A DNA stretch of 64,000 nt, taken from positions 839,001 through 903,000 of the forward strand of contig MCFH01000014.1 of NCBI GenBank assembly GCA_002104945.1, given 5' to 3'. The DNA comes from Piromyces finnis (Eukaryota; Neocallimastigomycota; Neocallimastigomycetes; Neocallimastigales; Neocallimastigaceae). The translations under genes and the position numbers were made by a program. The first letter of the stretch is position 1; every line of letters begins with the position of its first letter. Below are positions 21,686 through 32,100 of the stretch, in pieces. Below the pieces are notes generated by a model. It saw only the letters and a program-made list of their open reading frames with translations. It was not told the DNA's origin and ran no database searches.

Positions 21686-22005
21686 AATACAAAAATAATA
21701 CATTACAACTTTCCTACATATGACTCTAAAATAAATATAAAATTGCCTACTACATTTTTCAATTTAAAATATTTTATTCCAATTAAATTAAACAAACTTT
21801 ACGATTTAAAAGATTCAATTAATAAAAATCAATACAATTTAATTTTTGATAGTGGCTCATATTGCAATTTTATTTCAATCAACTTAGTCAATAAATTAAA
21901 ACTAAAACCACACAAATTATTACATTCAATCGAAATAAATGGAATTAGTGGTTCAACATTTATTGATACATATACTTTCTTATATTTTAAAACTACTATC
22001 TATAT
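21641..22005 (+). pseudogene. Pol 5' part of element 2: protease, cut by R LTR
   Basis: The -1 frame runs open from the slippery site. It contains an aspartic protease motif (LIFDSGSYCNFIS near 21839-21877, with Ser where Thr is commoner). The reading frame is broken at 22006 by insertion of a minus-strand R LTR and resumes beyond 22798, so Gag-Pol from this copy would lack functional protease and RT. The first AUG-like start in this frame is not meaningful because entry is by frameshift. Confidence 0.8.
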
Positions 22006-22793
22006 TGTAAAAGTATAAAATTTAAAACAGATTTCATACTTAAAACAAAACAATTTTTATTAACACAAAAATAAAAAAATAAAACATTAAATTTTTATTT
22101 TAAGAAAACATTTTATTTAAACTCTTAAAAATATTATTAGCTATATAATAGTTAATAATTAAAAAATTGAAAATAACAATTACATCGATTTAACAAATAA
22201 AAATTACATGTATTTATATTTTTTCATAATTATATTCTAATATATTATTCTATTTAAATAAACATATATTTAATATAAAATAAACAAAACTAATTTAATT
22301 AAATAATAAAATAACAGAACTAAACTAAACTAATTCATTATACTTTTAATTCAATTTGAGTAAACTCAAAATTGAATAAAGCCCATGTATTTTCTATAAA
22401 TTAATTTAATATTATCAATACTATTCTTAATATATTTCCTATTGAAATATAAATAAATCTATTTTTAAAACTAAGTTAAAATTATTAAACTATTTTAAAT
22501 TTAAATAAAAAAGTATAATCTATTCTAAAATTAAATAAAAAGTATTTAAAAAATATTTTAATTATTTTAAATATTTGAAATATTTAAATTTAATTAAAAT
22601 TCTTTTATTCCTTAAATTTAAATATTTATCTTAATTTAAATTTTACGGAATTATTATAAAATAATTTATTATTAAATTATTCCATAAAATTTACTCAAAA
22701 ATTTTATAATCAGTTTTACTAAATATTAATTTATTATTTAATAATTAATAATTAATTATTAAATAATCTAAAGATATATATTATATCTTTACA
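22006..22793 (-). mobile_element. R-family solo LTR (minus strand) with TATAT target duplication
   Basis: On the minus strand it starts TGTAAAGATATA and ends TACTTTTACA, 788 bp. It is flanked by TATAT at 22001-22005 and 22794-22798, proving insertion into element 2 pol. It is the reverse complement of the R copy split by copia element 3 (28888-28936 plus 34086-34647). It contains an almost perfect inverted repeat around 22126-22154. Confidence 0.93.
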
Positions 22794-22798
22794 TATAT

Positions 22799-23739
22799 TA
22801 ATCATTCAAAATTTTTAATTATTTTTAAAGAAAAAATTTTAATTATTAAAAATCTTCCAACAAATTTGTTATTAGGCAATAAATTTTTACACAAATATCA
22901 ATTACATTTTAATTATAATAAAAATTTAGTATATTCAAGTTTAAATTTTAACAATTTTAAAAAATTAATTTCTGATAAATTTATATATAAAATTAATAAA
23001 AACCAATCGTATAAATCCAAAAAATTAAAAATTAAAACCATCAATTATAATAAATTAAATTTCAATACATTTTTTAATAATTCAAAAAATTATTCTAAAC
23101 CAAAATATCAAAATTTCAGCTATAACTACTTTATTCACTCATTTTTAGCTAATAATAATGAAGAAGATTATAACACTGATGAAGAAGACTTCAAATTGGA
23201 AGAAGTACCAGAACCATATCGCGATTTAGCCGAAGTTTTCAGTAAGGTTAATGCTGATAAACTACCACCACATAGGTTAACGGATTGTAAAATTTTTTTA
23301 CAAAAAGATGCTTCTTTACATTATGGTCCTATATATCCTCTATCTGAAGATGAATCCCAAGTTCTTAAAGAGTATATAGATGAAAATCTCAAGAAAGGAT
23401 TTATTAGACCATCTGAATCTCCAGCGGGTTATCCTGTTTTATTTCAGAAAAAGAAGGATGGATCGTTACGTCTTTGTATAGACTACAAAAAATTAAATGC
23501 AGTTACAATTCGCAACTCTTATCCACTTCCTCTAATTACTGATATTATCGAAAGAGTGAAAGGTGCTAAATTCTTTTCAAAATTAGATCTTCGTTCTGCT
23601 TACAATTTAGTGCGTATTCGTGAAGGAGACGAATGTAAGACAGCTTTTAGAACTAAATATGGTCATTATGAATATTTAGTTATGCCTTTTGGACTAAGAA
23701 ATTGTAAAGATATCAAACGCCTCAGATTAATATCTTTAA
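22799..23739 (+). pseudogene. Pol continuation of element 2: protease end and truncated RT
   Basis: The frame resumes after the inserted LTR with the end of protease (LLLGNKFL near 22869) and a linker. The RT N-terminal half follows ([21 protein letters not shown] near 23470, [20 protein letters not shown] near 23640). After LRN (about 23703) the sequence leaves the gypsy family and reaches a stop, so the YxDD active site, RNase H and integrase are missing. A perfect inverted repeat, TAAAGATAT with ATATCTTTA (about 23704-23738), sits at the break. Non-functional remnant. Confidence 0.85.
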
Positions 23740-24317
23740 TGTAACTTGAGCCACAAGTATTATTGTTTAAATTACACAATTTATATTACAGAAAAAGAAA
23801 ATGAGACATAATTTATTTATTAATAATTAAAGTTTGAAACAAAATAAATTATTAATTTATTTTTAATGTTTTACAAATAAATTAAATTTCTCAATTTAAT
23901 TTCTTAGTTTTAGTATTGTTTTTGATAGAAAAAGATGAATAATATATAAATAATAAATGATTAATATATAAATAATACATGGGCACATATTCAAATTAAA
24001 TAGTATTTGATTTGAATTGCCTATTTAATTTTACTAAAATAATTATAGTTTAAATATTTTATTAATAATTAAGATTTTAGTGTAGGTTTTAAATAATAAT
24101 ATATTTTAAATAAATAGTTATAATATAATATAAATGTATTTAGGAAAAATATAAATAGAAGATATTTTTCATCATTTTATCAATGTAATTGTTATTAATA
24201 AAATTTCTATTATAATAAAAGATATTTTTAATAAAACAATTTTTATTTTTATTTTAAATTTAGTGTTATTGTAATAGAATAGATATCCTAATCTATTCTT
24301 TCTGTGTCACCATTACA
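23740..24317 (+). mobile_element. P-family LTR
   Basis: Starts TGTAACTTGAGCC and ends ACCATTACA. Its 3' half (TATAAATAGAAGATAT near 24149, TAGATATCCTAATC near 24283) is repeated at about 26190-26360. The left neighbour is truncated RT and the right neighbour is the 3' half of LTR B, so the locus was rearranged around it. No target duplication is evident. Confidence 0.7.
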
Positions 24318-24664
24318 GTTTCTTTTATTTATTATTCATTATTATTTTAAAACATATTAATATTTTATTTTAAAAAGTTAAAACAGAAAGAAAATTATAA
24401 ATACATGTAATTATTTCCTAATTTAAAAATCAATCAATACTTTTAATAAATTTATTAAAAAGGTGATTCAAAAATATATTTTTAAATTGTGTTTTTAAAA
24501 CATAACTTTTATATTTTGTTAATAATCGTTATGTTGAATTAGAATATTTCAAATAACTTTATAATAAAAATTAATTTTAAATCCTTTTTTTTTATTAATT
24601 GATAAGAATATTATCACTTTTATAATTATTTAATTATAAATTAAGATAATATTAAACACTTATC
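24318..24664 (+). mobile_element. 3' fragment of B-family LTR
   Basis: GTTTCTTTTATTTATTATTC to TAAACACTTATCA matches the last roughly 350 bp of the element 5 LTRs (39840 and 46244). The 5' part is missing. Confidence 0.85.
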
Positions 24665-25480
24665 ATAATTGGTACAATACATTCAGAAAAATGTAATAAA
24701 TACATATATTTTACAAATGAAATAACCCTTATAAAATATATATATATATAAATATTTTTAATTAATAAATTGATATAGCGATAGTAATAATAAGAATGGT
24801 AAATTAAATTAAATTAATAGCTTATAAATAATTCAACAAAGTATAATAAACTTTTTATAATTTAATATGACGAAAAATATAATTATTTAAAGAAAGGAGA
24901 AAGACGCATTTTTATTAATAGTTAGTTAGTTTTAGTTAGTTTATATTAGTTATATTATAAATAAAATAAAGATAAGGTGATAATAATAGAAGAATAAATA
25001 ATATTATTGTTAGATTTAGTGAAGGAATTAATAATAATATTAGTTTATTTTCTAAGATTATACCTATTTTTACTAACAAATAATAATATAAATAATAATA
25101 AATAATACTTATGAATAATAAAATTTGTAATAAAATAATAAAATAATAAATAAAATAATAAATAAAAATATAATAATAATTATTCATCTAGAATATAAAT
25201 TTGTTATTTATAACTGTTGTAGTGTCCCAAATAATAAATAAAAAGGTACTTATAATAAAATTCTGTACCATTTATGATAACGGATTGGTAGTTATATTAC
25301 AACTTTTTAAACTACTTCCTCTGTTACCTTATATTGTTTTATCTCGACAGCTATTGTACGAGCTTTAACAATATCTACTTGTTTTATTAATTTATTTTAA
25401 GTTATTTTATAATATTTATAGTTTTATTATTTAATAATATTTATATAGAATAATAACACCAGATTTATTCTATAAAATAT
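24665..25480. other. AT-rich spacer, no gene recognised
   Basis: I see no tRNA or retrotransposon protein similarity. A G+C-richer patch at about 25215-25380 (CTGTTGTAGTGTCCC, CTCGACAGCTATTGTACGAG) may be the body of another LTR of unknown family. CTCGACAGCTATTGTACGAG has inverted CTCG/CGAG ends. Confidence 0.4.
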
Positions 25481-26189
25481 TATTTATTATTAACACAATA
25501 ATTACAAATTAGATAAGTTTGATTTCGTTTTTATATTTTTTTTATTTACTGTTTTTACACTCTTTTTAACAATAATTTTTATTATATAAAAATTTATTTT
25601 TGTCTTTTAAATATTATTATGTATTCACGAATTAATTATATTAACTATTATTATTATTAATAATCTAAGTCTTCTTATTTTCTACTAAAAAATATTATTA
25701 TTCTTTATATTAAAAATTATTTTTATAATTTAATCCAATCAAATATATAAATTTATAAAATATTTGAATTCTATTTAATTATACATAAAATAAACAAAAC
25801 TAATTTAATACTAATTTAATTAAATAATAAAATAATAAAACTAAACTAAAACTAATTAAATACACTTTTGATTCAATTTGAATAAACTACAAATTGAATA
25901 CAGTCCATGTATTACCTATATATTAATTAAATATTAATAATACTATTTATTATATATTTGTATTAAAAAAATGCTAATTTAAAACTATGCTAAAGTTATT
26001 AAACTAATTTTAATTAAATAAAAACTTTTTAAGATTTAATTTGAATATTTAAAATATTTAAATTTAATTATTCCATAAAATTTATATAATAAATTTTACA
26101 AATAAATTTTCATTAAAATATCAAAATTATTATTTAATAATTATTAATTAATTATTAAATAATTTAAAGATATATTTTATATCTTTACA
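25481..26189 (-). mobile_element. Diverged R-family LTR (minus strand)
   Basis: AAAATAAACAAAACTAATTT onward (about 25790) and the 3' border ATATCTTTACA at 26189 match R at 22006-22793 in the same orientation. It has many substitutions and indels. The left border is approximate. Confidence 0.65.
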
Positions 26190-26370
26190 AATATAAATAG
26201 AAGATATTTTTCATCATTTTATCAATGTAATTGTTATTATTAAAAATTCTATTATAATAAAAGATATTTTTATAAAACAATTTTTTTATTTTATTTTAAA
26301 ATTTTAGTGTTATTGTAATAGAATAGATATCCTAATCTATTCTTTCAGTGTTCAACATTATACTTAAGTA
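26190..26370 (+). mobile_element. P-family LTR 3' fragment
   Basis: AATATAAATAGAAGATAT through ATTCTTTCAGTGT matches the 3' third of the P LTR at 23740-24317. It is fused directly to the end of the R copy. Confidence 0.7.
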
Positions 26371-26557
26371 TAAATTAAGTGACTTATATTTAATAATTTC
26401 TAATAAAACTTTTATTTATGTTTTAATAAAACATATTTTATTATAATTTTTTTTACTTTAATTATTCTATTTTAATATAATGGAATATAATTGTTAATAA
26501 TAAGTTTTTGTTTTTAATTATTTAGAAATTATAACATTAATTTATTATTTGACATTT
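26371..26557. other. AT-rich LTR debris
   Basis: There is no feature beyond a probable LTR end (TTTGACA at 26549-26554, as in family J), followed by TTT and LTR C. Confidence 0.4.
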
Positions 26558-26609
26558 TGAGAAAGAATGAAATTTATAAATAATAAATTGATAGAATAGC
26601 TGATTTTAA

Positions 26610-27239
26610 TGTCATGAATAATAGTAGATTCATGATAATTTATTTAAATAATGTTTTATTTATTTAATTAATAAGAAATAATATTTTATAAAAACATTAT
26701 TTAATAATAACTTTAGAGATATTTATTAATTATAATTATTAAGATTTATATTTATTAAAGTTTAAATAATATCTCTTCATTTATTTGATGTGGAAGGAAA
26801 TTAAAATAAAAGAAATAGTTATTCCTCCCTCAAATGATTAAAATGACTTAAGCAAATAATTAAGAATAAGTCATAAGCTTAAAGTTATTATATAAATGTT
26901 TAATATGTTTTAATTAATAGAATAGATAATTAAATTAAAATTAAAATCATGTATTTTATAATTAATGTAACTTTATTAAATTATTAAATAGATTAATGAT
27001 TTATTAATTGATTTAAAAAATATAAAAACTCGGAAATAATTCAATAATTAAACCTTTGGAGAAATCATAAAGTTTTATAACTCTACTTAATGATTAATAT
27101 TATAATTAATTAATAACATGTATTAATAAATTTATTAATAAATAAAACTTTATAATAAAACATATTTTGTATTAATTTAATAAGTAGGGTTAGGGCATTC
27201 TGACCTAACTTACTGCAATTCAACCTTAACTCCTTAACA
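26610..27239 (+). mobile_element. K-family solo LTR (copy 2)
   Basis: Starts TGTCATGAATAATAG and ends CTCCTTAACA. CATTCTGACCT is at 27196-27206. It is about 630 bp and matches K copies at 17139 and 54825. The region corresponding to the K stem-loop has several mismatches here. Confidence 0.88.
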
Positions 27240-27244
27240 TTTAA

Positions 27245-27883
27245 TATCAAAAATTCGATTGGATTTAAAGTTATAATTAATTCTACTAGGTTAGGATAGG
27301 CTTTAATTATATAGTAAGTAATAAATTTTAAAATAAAAAAATAATAAATGTAGATTTTTTTAAGAGTTATTTTATTTAAATTTTAATATATAAATAAATG
27401 ATAATTATTAATTTTTAAATATTGAATTTACTATATAAAAATGAGTATTAATAATCTCACAAAGAACTTCTTAAAGTTGTTCTTTATTTAACTTATTTAT
27501 ACTTTCATTTTTAATATAATATTGATATTAATAAAATATAATAATAATATTTTTAAGTTATACTTGTATAAAAATATAAGTATAAATATTAATAAAATAT
27601 AATAATAATATAATTTTCTTTAAATATCGATATTAATAAGTTGTTAAAAATAATATTAATAATTATTTAAATGAATCTTATTTTACTAATTGGTTTGTTT
27701 AATATTAATTAATCGTTACACTATTTATCTCCGGATAATAAATAGCTTCCCAATTAATATATATATTAAATAAACTATTACTAGTAAAATGTTATTAAAT
27801 TAATATTTTAATTAATTTAATTAATAATTTCAAAATTATGAAATTTCATGAAATGTCAAATTTCATGAATTGTGATTTTGACA
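27245..27883 (+). mobile_element. J-family solo LTR (copy 2)
   Basis: Starts TATCAAAAATTCGATTGG (family TGTCAAG) and ends GATTTTGACA. It keeps the stem CAAAGAAC (27460) with GTTCTTT (27479). A single copy of the unit duplicated in copy 1 is interrupted near 27725-27810 by extra sequence containing TCTCCGGATAATAAATAG. Confidence 0.85.
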
Positions 27884-28337
27884 TTTAGAATTATATAAAC
27901 TTAATATAAAATATAATAATAGTAAATAATTAAAATAATATTAAATATAAATATTTAATTAAATTTTAAAAATGTAAAACATAAACAATTTTTGTTTATA
28001 AAAAAAAAAAAAACTTAAATGTAATTATTTAATATAAATAGAAATAGAAAATATTATTTTAAAACTTGTTACTAATTACAGTAAAATTAGAATATTTTAA
28101 TAATAAAATAATAAATTAATATATATTTTTATAATACATAACGAGATGTATTATATATTTATTATAAACTAATAAACTGATGTTATAAAACAAGATGTTT
28201 TTTTAAAATTTTTAAATTATATTCATTAATTATATGAAACTTGTAGAATGAGCAAGTAAAAATAAATCATTCAACTACATACAAATATGCCACTTTCTAA
28301 GCCTATTTAGAATTAAGGTATATTTGAACTTGGGCCA

Positions 28338-28408
28338 TTTTTAGTAAATAATTAAATTTATAAATTATAAATTAGTATAATAATAATAATGATGATAATA
28401 ATAATAAT

Positions 28409-28499
<91 letters not shown>

Positions 28500-28887
28500 T
28501 AATAAAGACTGATTGATAAAAAATTATATCAGAAATAGAAGACAATTACAAAATAAATTAAATATTCGAATAAACAATTTAAAGATCAATTTAGAATTTC
28601 AAGAATTATAAAATATTCTTAAAAATAATAAAGAAAGCTATTTAAAAAATCTTTAATAATGAAAAGGGTTAGCTTACGAAATCAATATACTATTTTTTAA
28701 CTTGAATTATTAATATTTTTTTTAATAATTTTTAGTTATATTATAAATAACTTTATAATTTTAGTAATTATATATTTAATAATATATACAATAAATATCA
28801 ACTTTTAAGATTTAGTTTTTCTAATTATTAAATATTAATAGAAAAGAAGGAATTACATCAAAAATTACTTTTAAATTTATATATTTC
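28338..28887 (+). mobile_element. F and Q LTR fragments with long AAT microsatellite
   Basis: F-like start (TAAATAATTAAATTTATAAA near 28344), then an AAT microsatellite to about 28499. A Q-family body follows (AGAAGACAATTACAAAATAA near 28538) that fades out near 28700. The remainder to 28887 is AT-rich without features. Confidence 0.6.
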
Positions 28888-28936
28888 TGTAAAGATATAA
28901 CATATATCTTTTGATTATTTAATAATTAATTATTAT

Positions 28937-29169
28937 TGTTAAACATTAATAATTTAACTTAAATCTAGAAATATGTAGAATAGAATAGAATTATGTATTA
29001 CTAATATATTTAGTCATAGAATATTCTCATGATAAATAATACGCCACAATCCTTAGTATAAATAGAGAATAAATTTATGAACTATTTATGTACTTTGTAA
29101 TTACCTTTTTATTAATAATATTAATAAATAAAGTTTATATTAAAAACAATATTATAAATTTTTTTCTCA
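28937..29169 (+). repeat. 5' LTR of copia element 3
   Basis: Starts TGTTAAACATT and ends TTTTCTCA. It has ACGCCAC at 29042 and TATAAATA at 29057-29064. The same ACGCCAC...AGTATAAA arrangement occurs in the element 4 LTR, suggesting a shared promoter motif. Confidence 0.95.
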
Positions 29170-29183
29170 GATTAAGAGTCTCA
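29170..29183 (+). other. Primer-binding site matching a tRNA-Lys(CUU) anticodon arm
   Basis: GATTAAGAGTCTCA directly follows the LTR. Its complement, TGAGACTCTTAATC, reads as the anticodon stem and loop of a tRNA-Lys(CUU) of the type known in many eukaryotes, not as a tRNA 3' end. This implies a cleaved 5' half-tRNA primer, as in Drosophila copia and yeast Ty5, which use initiator-Met halves. It is identical in element 4 (57369). Confidence 0.7.
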
Positions 29184-29199
29184 AAACTTTCTTAATACC

Positions 29200-32100
29200 A
29201 TGGATTACAATTTATTCAAAGGCCCTTCTCTCAATGGATCCAACTTTAACGCCTGGTACAACCGTACCAATAATACTTTGACTGCATTTCAACTTAGTCA
29301 ATATATTGAATCTGACGTCATTAATAATTTAAAGAAAAATAATACTACTCCGGATGTTTTAAACAATGCCAGAATCGAAAATGCCAAAGCACTCGGTATC
29401 ATTTATGGAAGTATAGATGACAACATTCATAACTACCTAAGAGGACTTAATACAGCTTATGAAGTCATGAACAAGTTAACTAAACTGTTTAAACAAGACG
29501 ATGCTGTAAACCTTGAAGCCTGGTTAAATAAGATTAACAATATGAAGGCTAGAAATGAAAAAGAAATTATAAAAACTCTGAGCAATATGATGGAACTTTT
29601 TAGATTAATGGAATCAAATAATTCAAAACTTACCGAAACAGAAAAAATGCGGTACATGTATAACTCATTACCCAGCAATATTAGAAATATTATAATCCTA
29701 TCAAACACTTACAATACTTCATCAGAATTATTCAACTCTATCAAAGAAAGAATTAAAACTATGAACCATGCCGATGAAATAACACCTCCAAAAATATTTA
29801 TAAATAGTGAAGATAAAATGGATATCGATTACCTTGATAAATTTTTCCATAAAAATAAAAATAATAATTTTAGAAAGGATTTTAAACAAAATAAATACTG
29901 CGATATTTGCAAAAAGAATAATCACAATACTGAAAACTGCTACTATAATTCAAAAAATAATAATAATAGAAAATCAAGCCACAATACAAGAAGGTCAAGC
30001 CACAAATCATACCACAATAGTCAATATAATAAATTTAATGGAAAAGTAAACAATATCTCATACGATATTAACAAGCAAAATATTAATAATTACAATGATA
30101 ATTTTACACTAGATGAACTTAGACCGATACTAGAAAAACACAATATAAATTCCATTCAAATAAACAATGGTTTAAATAAGAATATAAATAAATATCATAC
30201 ATGTTGGATATACGATACAGGTGCGTCAGAACATGTTACAAATAATAAAAATATCCTCAAGAATTTTCGCTATAAGAAAATTAAAATGAACTGTGCTAAC
30301 AATACAGTATGCTACTTTGATGGATTCGGTACATACGAAGGATATATAAATAATTATCCGATAAAATTAGCCAACGTATACTATTCTAAACAATTAAACA
30401 AAAATTTAATTAGCGGAATTAAACTTAGTAACTCTGGATTTAAAAGTACTATAAGTCAAGAAAATAATAAACCATATATCATAATTAAATCTCAAGATAA
30501 CAAGAACATTTACAAAACTTTCTCAAACAATGATAATAGCTTTCTTATTCATACTAAAAACAAAGAATTCAATAATAAGCAAATATTCAATATCAATACT
30601 TCAAATTTTAATGAAACATTATGGCATAATCGACTTGCTCATTACTATAATAAAGATCTCAAAAAATATTTAATTGATCACAATATTTCCAAAAATTTTT
30701 GTAATGAATGCAAAGCCAGCAAATTAAAAAGGAAGCCCCACAATAAAATTACTCCTAAAGCTTCCGAAATCAATGAAGTTATCCACTCAGATATTATTGG
30801 CCCACTTACCGAATCTGTTAATAAAAAGAAATATATTCTTACTTTCATTGACGATTTTTCAAGACACTCTTGGATATATCTACTTTCTTCTAAAGCTGAA
30901 GCTCCTAAAATAATTACTGAATTTTTAACCCTTATTAATAACCAATCAAATGATCACAAAGTTAAATATTTCAAAAGTGATAATGGTAAAGAATACACTA
31001 ACAAAAAGGTTATTAAATTCTGCAAAAAACATGGAATTATCAAATTATTTTCTCCTCCTTACAACCCAGAAAATAACGGAATTGCAGAAAGGTTCAACCA
31101 AACAATCATTTCTTCAACCAAAACTTTACTATATTGGAGCAAACTTAGTCTTAATTTTTGGAATTTTGCTGTACAATATTCTAATTATATTTATAATTTA
31201 GTTCCTCACCAAAGCATTTCAAATCATATTCCATACGAAATTTATAATGGTAAAAAAGCTAATATTAACCATATCAAAGTCTTTGGATGCATTTGCGAAT
31301 ACAAAATTTTTAATCAAAACAAAAATAAGTTATCACCAAATACTGCTAAAGGCATATTTTTAGGATTTAATACAAATGCGAATTCATATATAATAATGGA
31401 CTATAATAAACAAACCATACATCTGGTTAGAGAAGCCTACTTCCACGAAGATACTCCTGCTAACTACTCTGCTGACTCCGAATCAACAATTAAAGATCCA
31501 TACGATTTTAATTCTTATGTCCCAATGGTTAATGACAGTTCTACTAAGTTCGACCCTCCAGAGTTCGATTCCGCCAACAGTACCAATTCAGAAATTTTTA
31601 ATTATAACCCAATCACAAATATTTCACCTAACCCTTCAGATAATTTAAATGAATTTTCAGGTACTACATCAAAATTTTCTGGTGAAACATCAAAAATTTT
31701 ATCCAATTCAAATAATGAAAATTTTAATTTAAATAATCAAAATTTTAATAACAAAATTTCAAATTCTGAAAATGATTATAATCTTGAAATTTCAAAAAAC
31801 ATTTCAAGAAATTTCTCGTCAAATAATGAGTTTAACACACCAAATGATAATTATAATGACACAGACACATCTAATGATATCAACGTTAATTATAATAATC
31901 AAATTTCTCCAACTCCAACAAATAATGATCTCGAAACTCATGATGAATTTCTTAATACAAATTATTTTCCTTCAAATAATTTTAATAATTCGACTCCTAT
32001 CATAAAAAATAATAATTTTAATAATTTTTCAAATAATCCAACTAATTTTTACGACCAATTTTCCACATTTAATACAGATACAAATCATAAAATTCCTAAA

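Larger units (their letters stand above)
19636..23739 (+). mobile_element. 3'-truncated Ty3/gypsy retrotransposon (element 2, N LTR)
   Basis: The element runs 5' LTR of family N (19636-20663), a short leader, gag, a -1 frameshift signal, and pol through protease and the first part of RT. Pol then stops within the MPFGLRN motif, and no RNase H, integrase or 3' LTR remains. An R-family solo LTR (22006-22793) interrupts the protease region. The remnant belongs to a gypsy lineage distinct from elements 1 and 5. Confidence 0.85.
26558..28337 (+). mobile_element. C-family LTR split by nested K and J LTRs
   Basis: The left piece, 26558-26609 (TGAGAAAGAATG through GCTGATTTTAA), and the right piece, 27884-28337 (AATTATATAAACTTAAT to GGGCCA), together make one diverged C LTR. 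K (26610-27239) and J (27245-27883) lie between them. Followed by TTTT and LTR F. Confidence 0.8.

Noticed and set aside
24936-25187. 83-codon minus-strand ORF rich in Tyr and Ile
   Set aside because: The composition simply reflects TAA/TAT-type repeats. There is no start context, homology or conservation.
28372-28499. CRISPR-like or satellite array
   Set aside because: It is a plain AAT microsatellite with no spacer structure.
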